This document shows positions 41,350 to 50,073 of a stretch of 64,000 bases of DNA, in pieces. The notes under the pieces are model-generated. The model searched no databases, was not told the DNA's origin, and was given only the letters and a program-made list of their open reading frames with translations. Each line of letters begins with the position of its first letter. Position 1 is the stretch's first letter. Source of the stretch: Streptomyces sp. NBC_01723 (GTDB lineage Bacteria; Actinomycetota; Actinomycetes; Streptomycetales; Streptomycetaceae); the NCBI RefSeq assembly GCF_036246005.1, contig NZ_CP109171.1, forward strand, positions 5,506,001-5,570,000, read 5' to 3'. The translations under genes and the position numbers were made by a program.

Positions 41350-42780
41350 TCAGCCGCGCCGCGTCTCGCCCAGGTGCAGGACGCGGACCATGTTGGTGGT
41401 GCCGGGGACGCCGGGGGGCGAACCGGCGGTGATCACGACGATGTCGCCGTCGCTGAACAGGCCGAGCCGGGCCGTCTCCTGGTCCACCAGGTCGACCATC
41501 TCGTCGGTGCTGTTCACGAACGGCACCACGTGCGGCTCCACGCCCCAGCTGAGCGCCAGCTGGTTGCGGGTGGACTCGTCGGTGGTGAAGGCGAGGATCG
41601 GCTGGGCCGCGCGGTAGCGGGACAGGCGGCGGGCGGTGTCGCCGGACTGGGTGAAGGCCACCAGGCCCTTGCCGCCCAGGAAGTCGGCGATCTCGGCGGC
41701 GGCACGGGCCACCGAACCGCCCTGCGTGCGCGGCTTCTTGCCCGGCACCAGCGGCTGGAGGCCCTTGGAGAGCAGCTCCTGCTCGGCGGCGGTGACGATC
41801 TTCGACATCGTCTTGACCGTCTCGATGGGGTACGCGCCCACCGACGACTCCGCGGACAGCATGACCGCGTCGGCCCCGTCCAGGATCGCGTTGGCCACGT
41901 CGGAGGCCTCGGCGCGGGTCGGCCGGGAGTTGGTGATCATCGACTCCATCATCTGGGTCGCCACGATCACCGGCTTGGCGTTGCGCCGGCACAGCTCGAT
42001 CAGGCGCTTCTGCACCATGGGGACCTTCTCGAGCGGGTACTCGACGGCCAGGTCGCCACGGGCGACCATGACGGCGTCGAAGGCCGCGACGACGCCCTCC
42101 ATGTTCTCCACCGCCTGCGGCTTCTCCACCTTGGCGATGACGGGGACCCGGCGTCCTTCCTCGTCCATCACGCGGTGCACGTCGTCGACGTCCTTGGCGT
42201 CCCGGACGAAGGAGAGGGCGACCAGGTCGCAGCCCATGCGGAGGGCGAACCGGAGGTCCTCCACGTCCTTCTCGCTCAGCGCGGGCACGTTGACCGCGGC
42301 GCCGGGCAGGTTGATGCCCTTGTGGTCGGAGATGACGCCGCCCTCGATGACGATCGTCCTCACCCGCGGGCCCTCGACGCCGGTGACCTTCAGCTCGACG
42401 TTGCCGTCGTTGATGAGCACCTGGTCGCCCTTGGTGACGTCGCCGGGCAGGCCCTTGTACGTCGTGCCGCAGATCGTCCTGTCACCCGGCACGTCCTCGG
42501 TGGTGATGGTGAACTCGTCACCGCGCACCAGCTCGACGGGGCCCTCCGCGAAGGTCTCCAGACGGATCTTCGGGCCCTGGAGGTCGGCGAGGACGCCGAT
42601 GGCCCTTCCGGTCTCCTTGGCGGCGGCCCGCAGGCGGTCGTACCGCCCCTGGTGCTCGGCGTGAGTGCCGTGGCTGAAGTTGAAGCGGGCCACGTTCATG
42701 CCGGCTTCGATCAGCGTGACGAGCTGCTCGTGGGAGTCGACCGCGGGGCCGAGAGTACAGACGATTTTCGAACGGCGCAT
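41350..42780 (-). CDS. pyk: Pyruvate kinase
   Basis: Converts phosphoenolpyruvate and ADP to pyruvate and ATP. It is 476 residues, with the usual N-terminal MRRSKIVCTLGPA, the active-site region GMNVARFNFSHG, the metal/PEP-binding MVARGDLAVE, and MMESMITNSRPTRAEASDVANA. The C-terminal allosteric domain is present. I chose the ATG at 42780 over 42789 by family alignment. It lies beside ackA-pta and pfkA, a carbon-flux block. Streptomycetes usually have two pyruvate kinases, and which one this is cannot be proven here. Confidence 0.95.
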   Translation of the reverse strand: MRRSKIVCTLGPAVDSHEQLVTLIEAGMNVARFNFSHGTHAEHQGRYDRLRAAAKETGRAIGVLADLQGPKIRLETFAEGPVELVRGDEFTITTEDVPGDRTICGTTYKGLPGDVTKGDQVLINDGNVELKVTGVEGPRVRTIVIEGGVISDHKGINLPGAAVNVPALSEKDVEDLRFALRMGCDLVALSFVRDAKDVDDVHRVMDEEGRRVPVIAKVEKPQAVENMEGVVAAFDAVMVARGDLAVEYPLEKVPMVQKRLIELCRRNAKPVIVATQMMESMITNSRPTRAEASDVANAILDGADAVMLSAESSVGAYPIETVKTMSKIVTAAEQELLSKGLQPLVPGKKPRTQGGSVARAAAEIADFLGGKGLVAFTQSGDTARRLSRYRAAQPILAFTTDESTRNQLALSWGVEPHVVPFVNSTDEMVDLVDQETARLGLFSDGDIVVITAGSPPGVPGTTNMVRVLHLGETRRG

Positions 42781-42854
42781 GGGTGCCATCCTATCGGTTT
42801 GTTTCGGCGCGGAATATTCCGTCTGGCGGAAAATACAAAAGGGCGGGATGCCGC

Positions 42855-44087
42855 TCAGGTGAGATTCTCAGAACCCGTCGAACCACATGAACCAATTACC
42901 AGCGCGTAGGTCTGTGTCGCGATCTCCATTTCCTCATCGGTCGGTACGACGGCCACCGCCACCCGCGCGTCCGCGGGCGAGATCAGCCGCGCCCCGTCGG
43001 CGCGTACGGCGTTCAGCCCGCCGTCGACCGCCAGACCCAGCCCCTCCAGGCCCGCCACGGCGGCCTCCCGCACCGGCGCCGCGTTCTCGCCGACCCCGGC
43101 CGTGAAGGCCACCGCGTCCACGCGTCCGAGAACGGCGTAATAGGCGCCGATGTACTTCTTCAGCCGGTGAATGTAGATGTCGAAGGCCAGCCGGGCCCGC
43201 TCGTCGCCGGCGTCGACGCGGCGGCGGATCTCCCGCATGTCGTTGTCACCGCACAGCCCGATCAGACCGCTCCTCTTGTTGAGGAGAGTGTCGATCTCGT
43301 CGGCGGACATTTCGCCGACGCGCATCAAATGGAAGATGACGGCCGGGTCCATGTCTCCCGAGCGCGTACCCATCACCAGCCCCTCCAAAGGCGTCAGCCC
43401 CATGGAGGTGTCCACGCACCGCCCGCCCCGCACCGCCGAGGCCGACGCCCCGTTGCCCAGGTGCAGCACGATCACGTTCACGTCCTCGGGCGCCCGGCGC
43501 AGCAGCCGCGCGGTCTCCCGGGACACGTACGCGTGCGAGGTGCCGTGGAAGCCGTAGCGGCGGATGCGGTGCGCGTCGGCGGTCTCCACGTCGATCGCGT
43601 AGCGGGCCGCGGACTCCGGCATCGTGGTGTGGAAGGCGGTGTCGAAGACGGCGATCTGCGGCAGGTCGGGGCGGAGCGCCTGCGCGGTGCGGATGCCGGT
43701 GAGGTTGGCCGGGTTGTGCAGCGGGGCGACCGGGATGAGCCGCTCGATCTCGGCGAGCACGGCGTCGTCGATCACGGTCGGCTCGGTGAAGTGCTTCCCC
43801 CCGTGCACCACCCGGTGGCCGATCGCGGCCAGCTCCGGCGAGTCCAGGCCGAGGCCGTCCTTGGCCAGCTCGGCCGCCACGGCCTTCAGCGCGGACTCGT
43901 GGTCGGGGATGGAGCCGCTCCACTCACGGCTCTCTCCGTCGGCCGGCGTGTGCTTCAGGCGTGAGGTCTCCTCGCCGATCCGCTCGACGAGGCCCACGGC
44001 CAGCCGGTCGCTGCCGCGCATGTCCAGCAGCTGGTACTTGACCGACGAGGAGCCGGAGTTGAGGACGAGGACACGCGTGGGACTCAC
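42855..44087 (-). CDS. ackA: Acetate kinase
   Basis: Makes acetate and ATP from acetyl phosphate, or the reverse. It is 410 residues, with the family motifs LNSGSSSVKYQL at the N-terminus, RVVHGG, the catalytic FDTAFH region, YGFHGTSH, VLHLGNGAS and GVGENA. The start is a GTG at 44087 that overlaps the pta stop (GTGA), indicating translational coupling. The open frame extends further upstream antisense-like through pta, but that is a shadow. Confidence 0.95.
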   Translation of the reverse strand: MSPTRVLVLNSGSSSVKYQLLDMRGSDRLAVGLVERIGEETSRLKHTPADGESREWSGSIPDHESALKAVAAELAKDGLGLDSPELAAIGHRVVHGGKHFTEPTVIDDAVLAEIERLIPVAPLHNPANLTGIRTAQALRPDLPQIAVFDTAFHTTMPESAARYAIDVETADAHRIRRYGFHGTSHAYVSRETARLLRRAPEDVNVIVLHLGNGASASAVRGGRCVDTSMGLTPLEGLVMGTRSGDMDPAVIFHLMRVGEMSADEIDTLLNKRSGLIGLCGDNDMREIRRRVDAGDERARLAFDIYIHRLKKYIGAYYAVLGRVDAVAFTAGVGENAAPVREAAVAGLEGLGLAVDGGLNAVRADGARLISPADARVAVAVVPTDEEMEIATQTYALVIGSCGSTGSENLT

Positions 44088-46177
44088 TGGTCGGAAGCCT
44101 TCTCGGTGGGGGACTGCTGGGCCTGGATCGCCGTGATGGCGACGGTGTTGACGATGTCCTGCACGAGCGCGCCCCGGGACAGGTCGTTGACCGGCTTGCG
44201 CAGACCCTGGAGCACCGGGCCCACCGCGATGGCGCCGGCCGAGCGCTGCACGGCCTTGTAGGTGTTGTTGCCGGTGTTCAGGTCGGGGAAGATCAGCACG
44301 CTGGCCTGCCCGGCGACCTCCGAGTCCGGCAGCTTGGTCGCGGCCACCGAGGGCTCCACCGCGGCGTCGTACTGGATCGGCCCCTCGATCCTGAGGTCCG
44401 GACGGCGCGCGCGGACCAGCTCCGTCGCCGCGCGCACCTTGTCGACGTCGGCGCCGGACCCGGAGGTGCCCGTCGAGTAGGACAGCATCGCGATGCGCGG
44501 TTCCACCCCGAACCGGGCCGCCGTGGCCGCCGACTGGATCGCGATGTCGGCGAGCTGCTCCGCGTTCGGATCCGGGTTGACCGCGCAGTCGCCGTAGGCC
44601 AGGACCTTGTCGGCCAGGCACATGAAGAAGACGGACGAGACGATGGAGGCGTCCGGCTTGGTCTTGATGATCTCGAAGGCGGGCCGGATGGTCGCGGCCG
44701 TGGAGTGCACCGACCCGGACACCATGCCGTCCGCGTACCCCTCCTGCACCATCAGGGTGCCGAAGTAGTTCACGTCCGACACCACGTCGTACGCCAGCTC
44801 CACGGTCACGCCCTTGTGGGCGCGCAGCTCGGCGTACTTCTCGGCGAAGGAGTCCCGCAGCTCGGAGACCGCGGGGTCGGTCAGCTCGGCGCCCTCCAGG
44901 TCGATGCCCAGGTCGGCGGCCTTCTTGCGGATCTGCTCGACCGGTCCGAGCAGGGTCAGCTCGCACACGCCCCGGCGCAGCAGCACCTCCGCCGCGTGCA
45001 GCACCCGTTCCTCGGTGCCCTCCGGGAGGACGACCCGGCGCAGGTCGGAGCGGGCCTGCTCCAGCAGCTTGTGCTCGAACATCATCGGCGTGACCCGGTC
45101 GCTGCTCGGGGCGGAGACCCGGCTGCTCAGCTCGGCGGTGTCGACGTACCGCTCGAACAGGCCGAGGGCGGTCTCCGCCTTGCGCGGGGTGGCCGCGTTG
45201 AGCTTGCCCTCCAGGGAGAACAGCCGTTCGGCGGTGGGGAAGCTGTTGCCGGTCACCGAGAGCACCGGCGTACCGGGGGCGAGGCGGGCGGCGAGGGTGA
45301 GGATGCCGTCGCCGGGCACCTCGTCCAGGGTCAGCAGCAGGCCGGCTATCGGCGGGGTGCCCGCGCTGTGCGCGGCGAGGGAGCCGATCACCAGGTCGGC
45401 GCGGTCGCCCGGCGTGATGACCAGGCAGCCCGGGGTCAGCGCGGCCAGCAGGTTGGGCAGCATGGCCCCGCCGAAGACGAAGTCCAGGGCGTCGCGGGCG
45501 AGCCCGGAGTCGTCGCCGAGGATCACCTCGGCACCCAGGGTGTGCGCGATCTGGGAGACGGTCGGCGCGGACAGCGCCGGCTCGTCCGGCACCACCCAGC
45601 ACGGCACCGGCAGCCGGTTCGCCAGCCGCTCGGCCATCTCGTCCCGGTCCTCCCGGGCGACCCGGTTGGTCACCATGGCAAGGACGTCGCAGCCCAGAGT
45701 GTCGTAGGCGCGGAAGGCGTTCACGGTCTCGGCGAGCACCGACTCCGCGGTCTGCTTGCGGCCGCCCACGACCGGCACGACCGAGGCGCCGAACTCGTTG
45801 GCGAGCCGGGCGTTCATCGCCAGCTCGTCCGGGAACTGGGTGTCGGCGAAGTCGGTGCCGAGGACGAGGACGACGTCGTAGTCCCGGGCGACCAGGTGGA
45901 AGCGGTCGACCAGCGCGGAGACCAACTCGTCGGTTCCCTGCTCGGCCTGGAGGGCGGACGCCTCCTGGTAGTCCATGCCGTAGACCGTCGCGGAGTCCTG
46001 GGAGAGCCGGTAGCGGGAGCGCAGCAGCTCGAAGAGGCGGTCCGGCCCGTCGTGCACCAGGGGGCGGAAGACGCCGACCCGGTCGACCTGCCGGGTCAGG
46101 AGCTCCATGACCCCCAGCTCGACGACCTGACGGCCGTCCCCGCGGTCGATACCGGTCACGTACACGCTGCGCGTCAC
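44084..46177 (-). CDS. pta: Phosphate acetyltransferase (long form)
   Basis: Converts acetyl-CoA and phosphate to acetyl phosphate, feeding AckA. It is 697 residues. The N-terminal P-loop-like BioD-type domain is followed by a DRTGG domain, and then the catalytic C-terminal half with KLPDSEVAGQASVLIFPDLN and the terminal VNDLSRGALVQDIVNTVAIT. The GTG at 46177 has GGAGAG seven bases upstream; an ATG at 46231 would add an unconserved basic leader. It is divergent from pfkA. Confidence 0.95.
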   Translation of the reverse strand: MTRSVYVTGIDRGDGRQVVELGVMELLTRQVDRVGVFRPLVHDGPDRLFELLRSRYRLSQDSATVYGMDYQEASALQAEQGTDELVSALVDRFHLVARDYDVVLVLGTDFADTQFPDELAMNARLANEFGASVVPVVGGRKQTAESVLAETVNAFRAYDTLGCDVLAMVTNRVAREDRDEMAERLANRLPVPCWVVPDEPALSAPTVSQIAHTLGAEVILGDDSGLARDALDFVFGGAMLPNLLAALTPGCLVITPGDRADLVIGSLAAHSAGTPPIAGLLLTLDEVPGDGILTLAARLAPGTPVLSVTGNSFPTAERLFSLEGKLNAATPRKAETALGLFERYVDTAELSSRVSAPSSDRVTPMMFEHKLLEQARSDLRRVVLPEGTEERVLHAAEVLLRRGVCELTLLGPVEQIRKKAADLGIDLEGAELTDPAVSELRDSFAEKYAELRAHKGVTVELAYDVVSDVNYFGTLMVQEGYADGMVSGSVHSTAATIRPAFEIIKTKPDASIVSSVFFMCLADKVLAYGDCAVNPDPNAEQLADIAIQSAATAARFGVEPRIAMLSYSTGTSGSGADVDKVRAATELVRARRPDLRIEGPIQYDAAVEPSVAATKLPDSEVAGQASVLIFPDLNTGNNTYKAVQRSAGAIAVGPVLQGLRKPVNDLSRGALVQDIVNTVAITAIQAQQSPTEKASDQ

Positions 46178-46261
46178 GCGTGCTCTCCGTTTCGTCTGGT
46201 GTCGGTCTGGCGGCGGCTGACCCGTGCACAAAAATCGCCCACCGGGGTGAGCGGAACCCTC

Positions 46262-46290
46262 TTGACAATACCTCTCTCAGTAGCTAAGGC
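46262..46290 (+). promoter_or_regulatory. Promoter of pfkA
   Basis: Consensus TTGACA (46262-46267), a 17-bp spacer and TAAGGC (46285-46290). The implied leader is about 80 nt. This is the best sigma-70-like promoter in the window. Confidence 0.75.
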
Positions 46291-46374
46291 GCCCGCCAGT
46301 GCCCCTCGCTCCCCGGGCCGTGGAACAATTGCATCGGCTCACCGGTGTCCACAGCGAGCAGGAGACACAGCACG

Positions 46375-47400
46375 ATGCGTATCGGAGTTCTCACCGCAGG
46401 CGGCGACTGCCCCGGCCTGAACGCAGTGATCCGGTCGGTCGTGCACCGAGCGGTCGACAACTACGGCGACGAGGTCATCGGCTTCGAGGACGGCTACGCG
46501 GGCCTGCTGGACGGCCGTTACCGCACCCTCGACCTGAACGCGGTCAGCGGCATCCTGGCCCGCGGCGGCACCATCCTCGGCTCCTCCCGGCTGGAGCGCG
46601 ACCGGCTCCGCGAGGCCTGTGAGAACGCCTCGGACATGATCCAGAACTTCGGCATCGACGCGCTGATCCCGATCGGCGGCGAGGGCACGCTGACCGCCGC
46701 CCGGATGCTCTCCGACGCCGGCCTGCCGGTGGTCGGCGTGCCGAAGACGATCGACAACGACATCTCCTCCACCGACCGCACCTTCGGCTTCGACACCGCC
46801 GTCGGCGTCGCCACGGAGGCCATGGACCGCCTCAAGACCACCGCCGAGTCCCACCAGCGCGTGATGGTCGTCGAGGTCATGGGCCGGCACGCGGGCTGGA
46901 TCGCGCTGGAGTCCGGCATGGCCGCCGGCGCCCACGGCATCTGCCTGCCCGAGCGCCCCTTCGACCCCGCCGACCTGGTCAAGATGGTCGAGGAGCGGTT
47001 CTCCCGCGGCAAGAAGTTCGCCGTCGTCTGCGTCGCCGAGGGCGCCCACCCCGCCGAGGGCTCCATGGACTACGGCAAGGGCGCGATCGACAAGTTCGGC
47101 CACGAGCGGTTCCAGGGCATCGGCACCGCGCTGGCGTACGAGCTGGAGCGCCGGCTCGGCAAGGAGGCCAAGCCCGTCATCCTCGGCCACGTCCAGCGCG
47201 GCGGCGTGCCGACCGCGTACGACAGGGTGCTCGCCACCCGCTTCGGCTGGCACGCGGTGGAGGCGGCGCACCGCGGCGAGTTCGGCCACATGACCGCGCT
47301 GCGCGGCACGGACGTCGTGATGGTGCCGCTCGCGGAGGCCGTCACCGAGCTGAAGACGGTGCCGAAGGACCGGATGGACGAGGCGGAGTCGGTCTTCTAG
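46375..47400 (+). CDS. pfkA: 6-phosphofructokinase (ATP-dependent, group III-like)
   Basis: Phosphorylates fructose 6-phosphate. It is 341 residues. The nucleotide loop is LTAGGDCPGLNAVIRSV, and GGEGTL has Gly at the residue that distinguishes ATP- from pyrophosphate-dependent enzymes. PKTIDNDI has Lys where E. coli PfkA has Gly, a feature of actinomycete group III PFKs. VEVMGRHAGWIAL is the substrate-binding segment. The ATG at 46375 has AGGAGA nine bases upstream. It is divergent from pta-ackA. Confidence 0.95.
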   Translation: MRIGVLTAGGDCPGLNAVIRSVVHRAVDNYGDEVIGFEDGYAGLLDGRYRTLDLNAVSGILARGGTILGSSRLERDRLREACENASDMIQNFGIDALIPIGGEGTLTAARMLSDAGLPVVGVPKTIDNDISSTDRTFGFDTAVGVATEAMDRLKTTAESHQRVMVVEVMGRHAGWIALESGMAAGAHGICLPERPFDPADLVKMVEERFSRGKKFAVVCVAEGAHPAEGSMDYGKGAIDKFGHERFQGIGTALAYELERRLGKEAKPVILGHVQRGGVPTAYDRVLATRFGWHAVEAAHRGEFGHMTALRGTDVVMVPLAEAVTELKTVPKDRMDEAESVF

Positions 47401-47438
47401 CCGCCGGCCCGGACCGCCGCCCGGCCGCCCGCCGACGT

Positions 47439-48143
47439 TCACGGGTGCCTCTCGACCGCCGACCAGAAGTGCTCCACGATGCGGTCCAGGAAGTCGCGCC
47501 CCCCGGCGCCGGCGTCACCGCCGCCCCCGCCCCAGCTGAGGGTGGAGGCCATGTGCCCCTGGTAGTCCTGGTGCAGCACCTGGAGGACGTTCTCCAGGAC
47601 GCGCCGGTCCAGCGGGGCCAGCTTGGCGACCGGGCGCACATACCCCTGCCAGCGGGTGCTCACGGCGCTGGTCAGCAGGTCGGCCAGCTTCTCCTCGCGG
47701 CCCGTGACGGTGACGAAGTCCGGCAGCGACAGCCCGAGCACGTCGGCCAGCTGGGCCGACTGGCGGTCGGTGCCGCGCCAGTCGTCGGTCTCCTCCATCC
47801 GCAGGTAGGCCGCGAGCGCGAGTCCGACGGTCCGCGCCACGTCCTCCGGCGCGAGACCGCGGGCGACCCGGTGCTCGCGCAGCGTCTGCGGCCGGCCGAT
47901 CAGCTCACCGGGGGAGCACCACAGCACCCCGGCGAGGGCGGTCAGCTCCGGGTTCCCGGGGGAGACCGTCCCCCGCTCCCAGGCGATGACGAGGTCGGGG
48001 GTGACGTACGGCAGCCCGTACGAGACCCGTATGTTGTGGGCGACGTGCTCGGGGCCCATGTTGAGGGCGGCACGCAGCCGGCGGGCGGCGAGGGCGTTGA
48101 ACGGGGGGCCCGACTGGTTCGGGCCGGATGAGGGTCGGCGCAC
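47439..48143 (-). CDS. XRE/HTH-type transcriptional regulator
   Basis: A 234-residue protein with two helix-turn-helix-like regions: residues ~20-60 (AARRLRAALNMGPEHVAHNIR...PDLVIAWERG), and LREHRVARGLAPEDVARTVGLALAAYLRMEE. The C-terminal half is helical. A TACGGT box ends seven bases before the GTG at 48143, so a leaderless start is likely. Another in-frame GTG lies at 48152. It is convergent with pfkA. The target is unknown. Confidence 0.8.
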   Translation of the reverse strand: MRRPSSGPNQSGPPFNALAARRLRAALNMGPEHVAHNIRVSYGLPYVTPDLVIAWERGTVSPGNPELTALAGVLWCSPGELIGRPQTLREHRVARGLAPEDVARTVGLALAAYLRMEETDDWRGTDRQSAQLADVLGLSLPDFVTVTGREEKLADLLTSAVSTRWQGYVRPVAKLAPLDRRVLENVLQVLHQDYQGHMASTLSWGGGGGDAGAGGRDFLDRIVEHFWSAVERHP

Positions 48144-48256
48144 GCGCCACACCGTAGGGGTCCGGGGCCGGGCTGACTACGGGCTGTTCAGCCAGCGATA
48201 CGGATTGTGCGAACCTACGGGCGCGCACGGACCCCCGTGCGCCCCTCGCGCCGCGC

Positions 48257-49105
48257 TCACCCCTTGACCGCCCCGCCCAGCGCGAACCCGCCGCCCAGCC
48301 GCCGGGAGATCAGCACGTACAGCAGCACGACCGGCGTCGAGTAGACGATCGAGAACGCCGCCAGCTGCCCGTAAGCCACCATGCCCCGGTTGCCGAAGAA
48401 GTCGTTGATGCTGACCGATGCGGGCATCTGGTCCGGGGAGAGCAGCAGCATGAAGGGGACGAAGAAGTTCCCCCACATCATCACGAACGAGAACACCGTC
48501 ACCACCGCCACCCCCGGCCCCATCAGCGGCAGCACGATCCGCAGCAGCGACTGGAACGAGGACGCCCCGTCCGTCCACGCCGCCTCCTCCAGCTCCTTGG
48601 GCACGCCGTCCATGAAGTTCTTCATCAGCCAGATGGCGAAGGGCAGCTGGGAGGCGGCGAAGAAGAAGATCGTCCCCTGCATCGTGTCGATCATGTTCAC
48701 CCGCACGAACAGCGCGTAGACCGGCACCATGATCGCCGTGATCGGCAGGCTGGTCGCGAACAGGATCGTCAGCAGGAAGGGCCGGTTGAGCCGGGACCGG
48801 AAACGGGAGAGCGGATACGCCGCGAGCGCCGCGCAGACCACCGTCAGCAGGGTCGCTCCGCCGCACAGGATCAGGCTGTTGAGCAGCGGGGTGAAGGTGA
48901 TCTCCGGGGTGAGGATCGCGTCGAAGTTGTCCAGGGTCAGCCCGTCGGGGACCTTCACCCGCAGGCCCGCGTCCGGGTCCAGCGCGGACAGCACCACCCA
49001 GGCCAGCGGCAGGACGAAGGCCGCCGCCACCACCAGCAGACCGGCGTCGGCGGCCAGCCTGCGCCGTGTGCGGCGCCTGGCGGGCGGGCGCGTCATGAGG
49101 GCCAT
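48257..49105 (-). CDS. Carbohydrate ABC transporter permease (MalG type)
   Basis: A 282-residue membrane subunit with six spans. The conserved EAA loop is near residue 190 (KELEEAAWTDGASSFQSLLRIVLPLM). The ATG at 49105 has GGAGG about ten bases upstream, inside the end of the preceding permease gene; an ATG at 49096 is possible. Last gene of the importer operon (binding protein, MalF-like, MalG-like). No ATPase is encoded; streptomycetes usually share MsiK for such systems. Confidence 0.9.
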   Translation of the reverse strand: MALMTRPPARRRTRRRLAADAGLLVVAAAFVLPLAWVVLSALDPDAGLRVKVPDGLTLDNFDAILTPEITFTPLLNSLILCGGATLLTVVCAALAAYPLSRFRSRLNRPFLLTILFATSLPITAIMVPVYALFVRVNMIDTMQGTIFFFAASQLPFAIWLMKNFMDGVPKELEEAAWTDGASSFQSLLRIVLPLMGPGVAVVTVFSFVMMWGNFFVPFMLLLSPDQMPASVSINDFFGNRGMVAYGQLAAFSIVYSTPVVLLYVLISRRLGGGFALGGAVKG

Positions 49106-49110
49106 CGGGA

Positions 49111-50073
49111 TCAGACCTCCGTCCGGAGCAGGCGCAGGTACACGACCGAGAACAGCGAGCCGATCAGCAACAGCAGCAGCGCCACCGCCGTGCCGTAGCC
49201 GATCAGGCTGTTCTGGAAGGCCTGTTCGTACATGAACAGCGGCAGCGTCTGGCTCTTGCCGCTGGGGCCGCCCCGGGTCATCACCCAGATCAGCCCGAAG
49301 ACCGACAGCGTCTGGAGGGTGTTCAGCATGAGGTTGGTGGCGATGGAGCGCCGGATCATCGGCAGCGTCACGTGCCACATGCGGCGCCAGCCGCCCGCGC
49401 CGTCGACCTCGGCGGCCTCGGTGACCTCCTTGGGGATCTCGTTCAGGGCCGCCGAGTAGACCAGCATCGAGAACGCGGTGCCCCGCCACACGTTGGCGAA
49501 GGACACCGCCAGGATCGGCAGCGTGAACAGCCAGTTCTGGGAGGGCAGATGGAGCCAGTCCAGGATGGCGTTGAGGGTGCCCTCGCGGCGGAAGAAGGCG
49601 TAGAGCAGGAAGCCGGCCACCACCTCCGGCAGCACCCAGGCGGTGACAACGATGCCACCGGCGAGCGTGCGGACCGGCTTCGAGGCCCGCTGCATCAGCG
49701 TGGCCAGCGCGAGCCCCAGGGTGTTCTGCCCGATCAGCGAGGACAGCACCGTGAACACCAGGGTCAGCCACACCGCGTTGAGGAACGCCTCGTCCTGGAA
49801 CGCCCGCTGGAAGTTCTCGAAGCCGACGAAGGACTCCTCGGCCTGACCGGTGAGCTGGAGGTCGGTGAACGCGATGACCACGCAGTAGGCGATCGGGCCG
49901 GCGAGGAAGAGCAGCAGCAGGACGACGGCGGGGGAGACGGGCAGGGCGCGCAGCAGGGAGCGGCGGGCGGTGACGGACCGCCCGCCCCCGGCCTGGCCCG
50001 GGGCCGGGGCGGGCGGGCCCGGCGGAGCCTTGGCGACCTCCGGACCCACTGGCCGCTGCGCGGCCGCGGTCAC
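49111..50073 (-). CDS. Carbohydrate ABC transporter permease (MalF type)
   Basis: A 320-residue membrane subunit. A Pro/Ala-rich cytoplasmic N-terminus precedes six spans. The EAA loop is KEVTEAAEVDGAGGWRRMWHVTLPMI. The GTG at 50073 overlaps the stop of the binding-protein gene (GTGA). It pairs with the MalG-like protein encoded 5 bp downstream. Confidence 0.9.
   Translation of the reverse strand: MTAAAQRPVGPEVAKAPPGPPAPAPGQAGGGRSVTARRSLLRALPVSPAVVLLLLFLAGPIAYCVVIAFTDLQLTGQAEESFVGFENFQRAFQDEAFLNAVWLTLVFTVLSSLIGQNTLGLALATLMQRASKPVRTLAGGIVVTAWVLPEVVAGFLLYAFFRREGTLNAILDWLHLPSQNWLFTLPILAVSFANVWRGTAFSMLVYSAALNEIPKEVTEAAEVDGAGGWRRMWHVTLPMIRRSIATNLMLNTLQTLSVFGLIWVMTRGGPSGKSQTLPLFMYEQAFQNSLIGYGTAVALLLLLIGSLFSVVYLRLLRTEV

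Noticed and set aside
44105..46268. Upstream in-frame extension of ackA through the whole pta region
   Set aside because: The extension is the alternate frame of pta and has no family similarity. The GTG at 44087 gives the normal AckA N-terminus.
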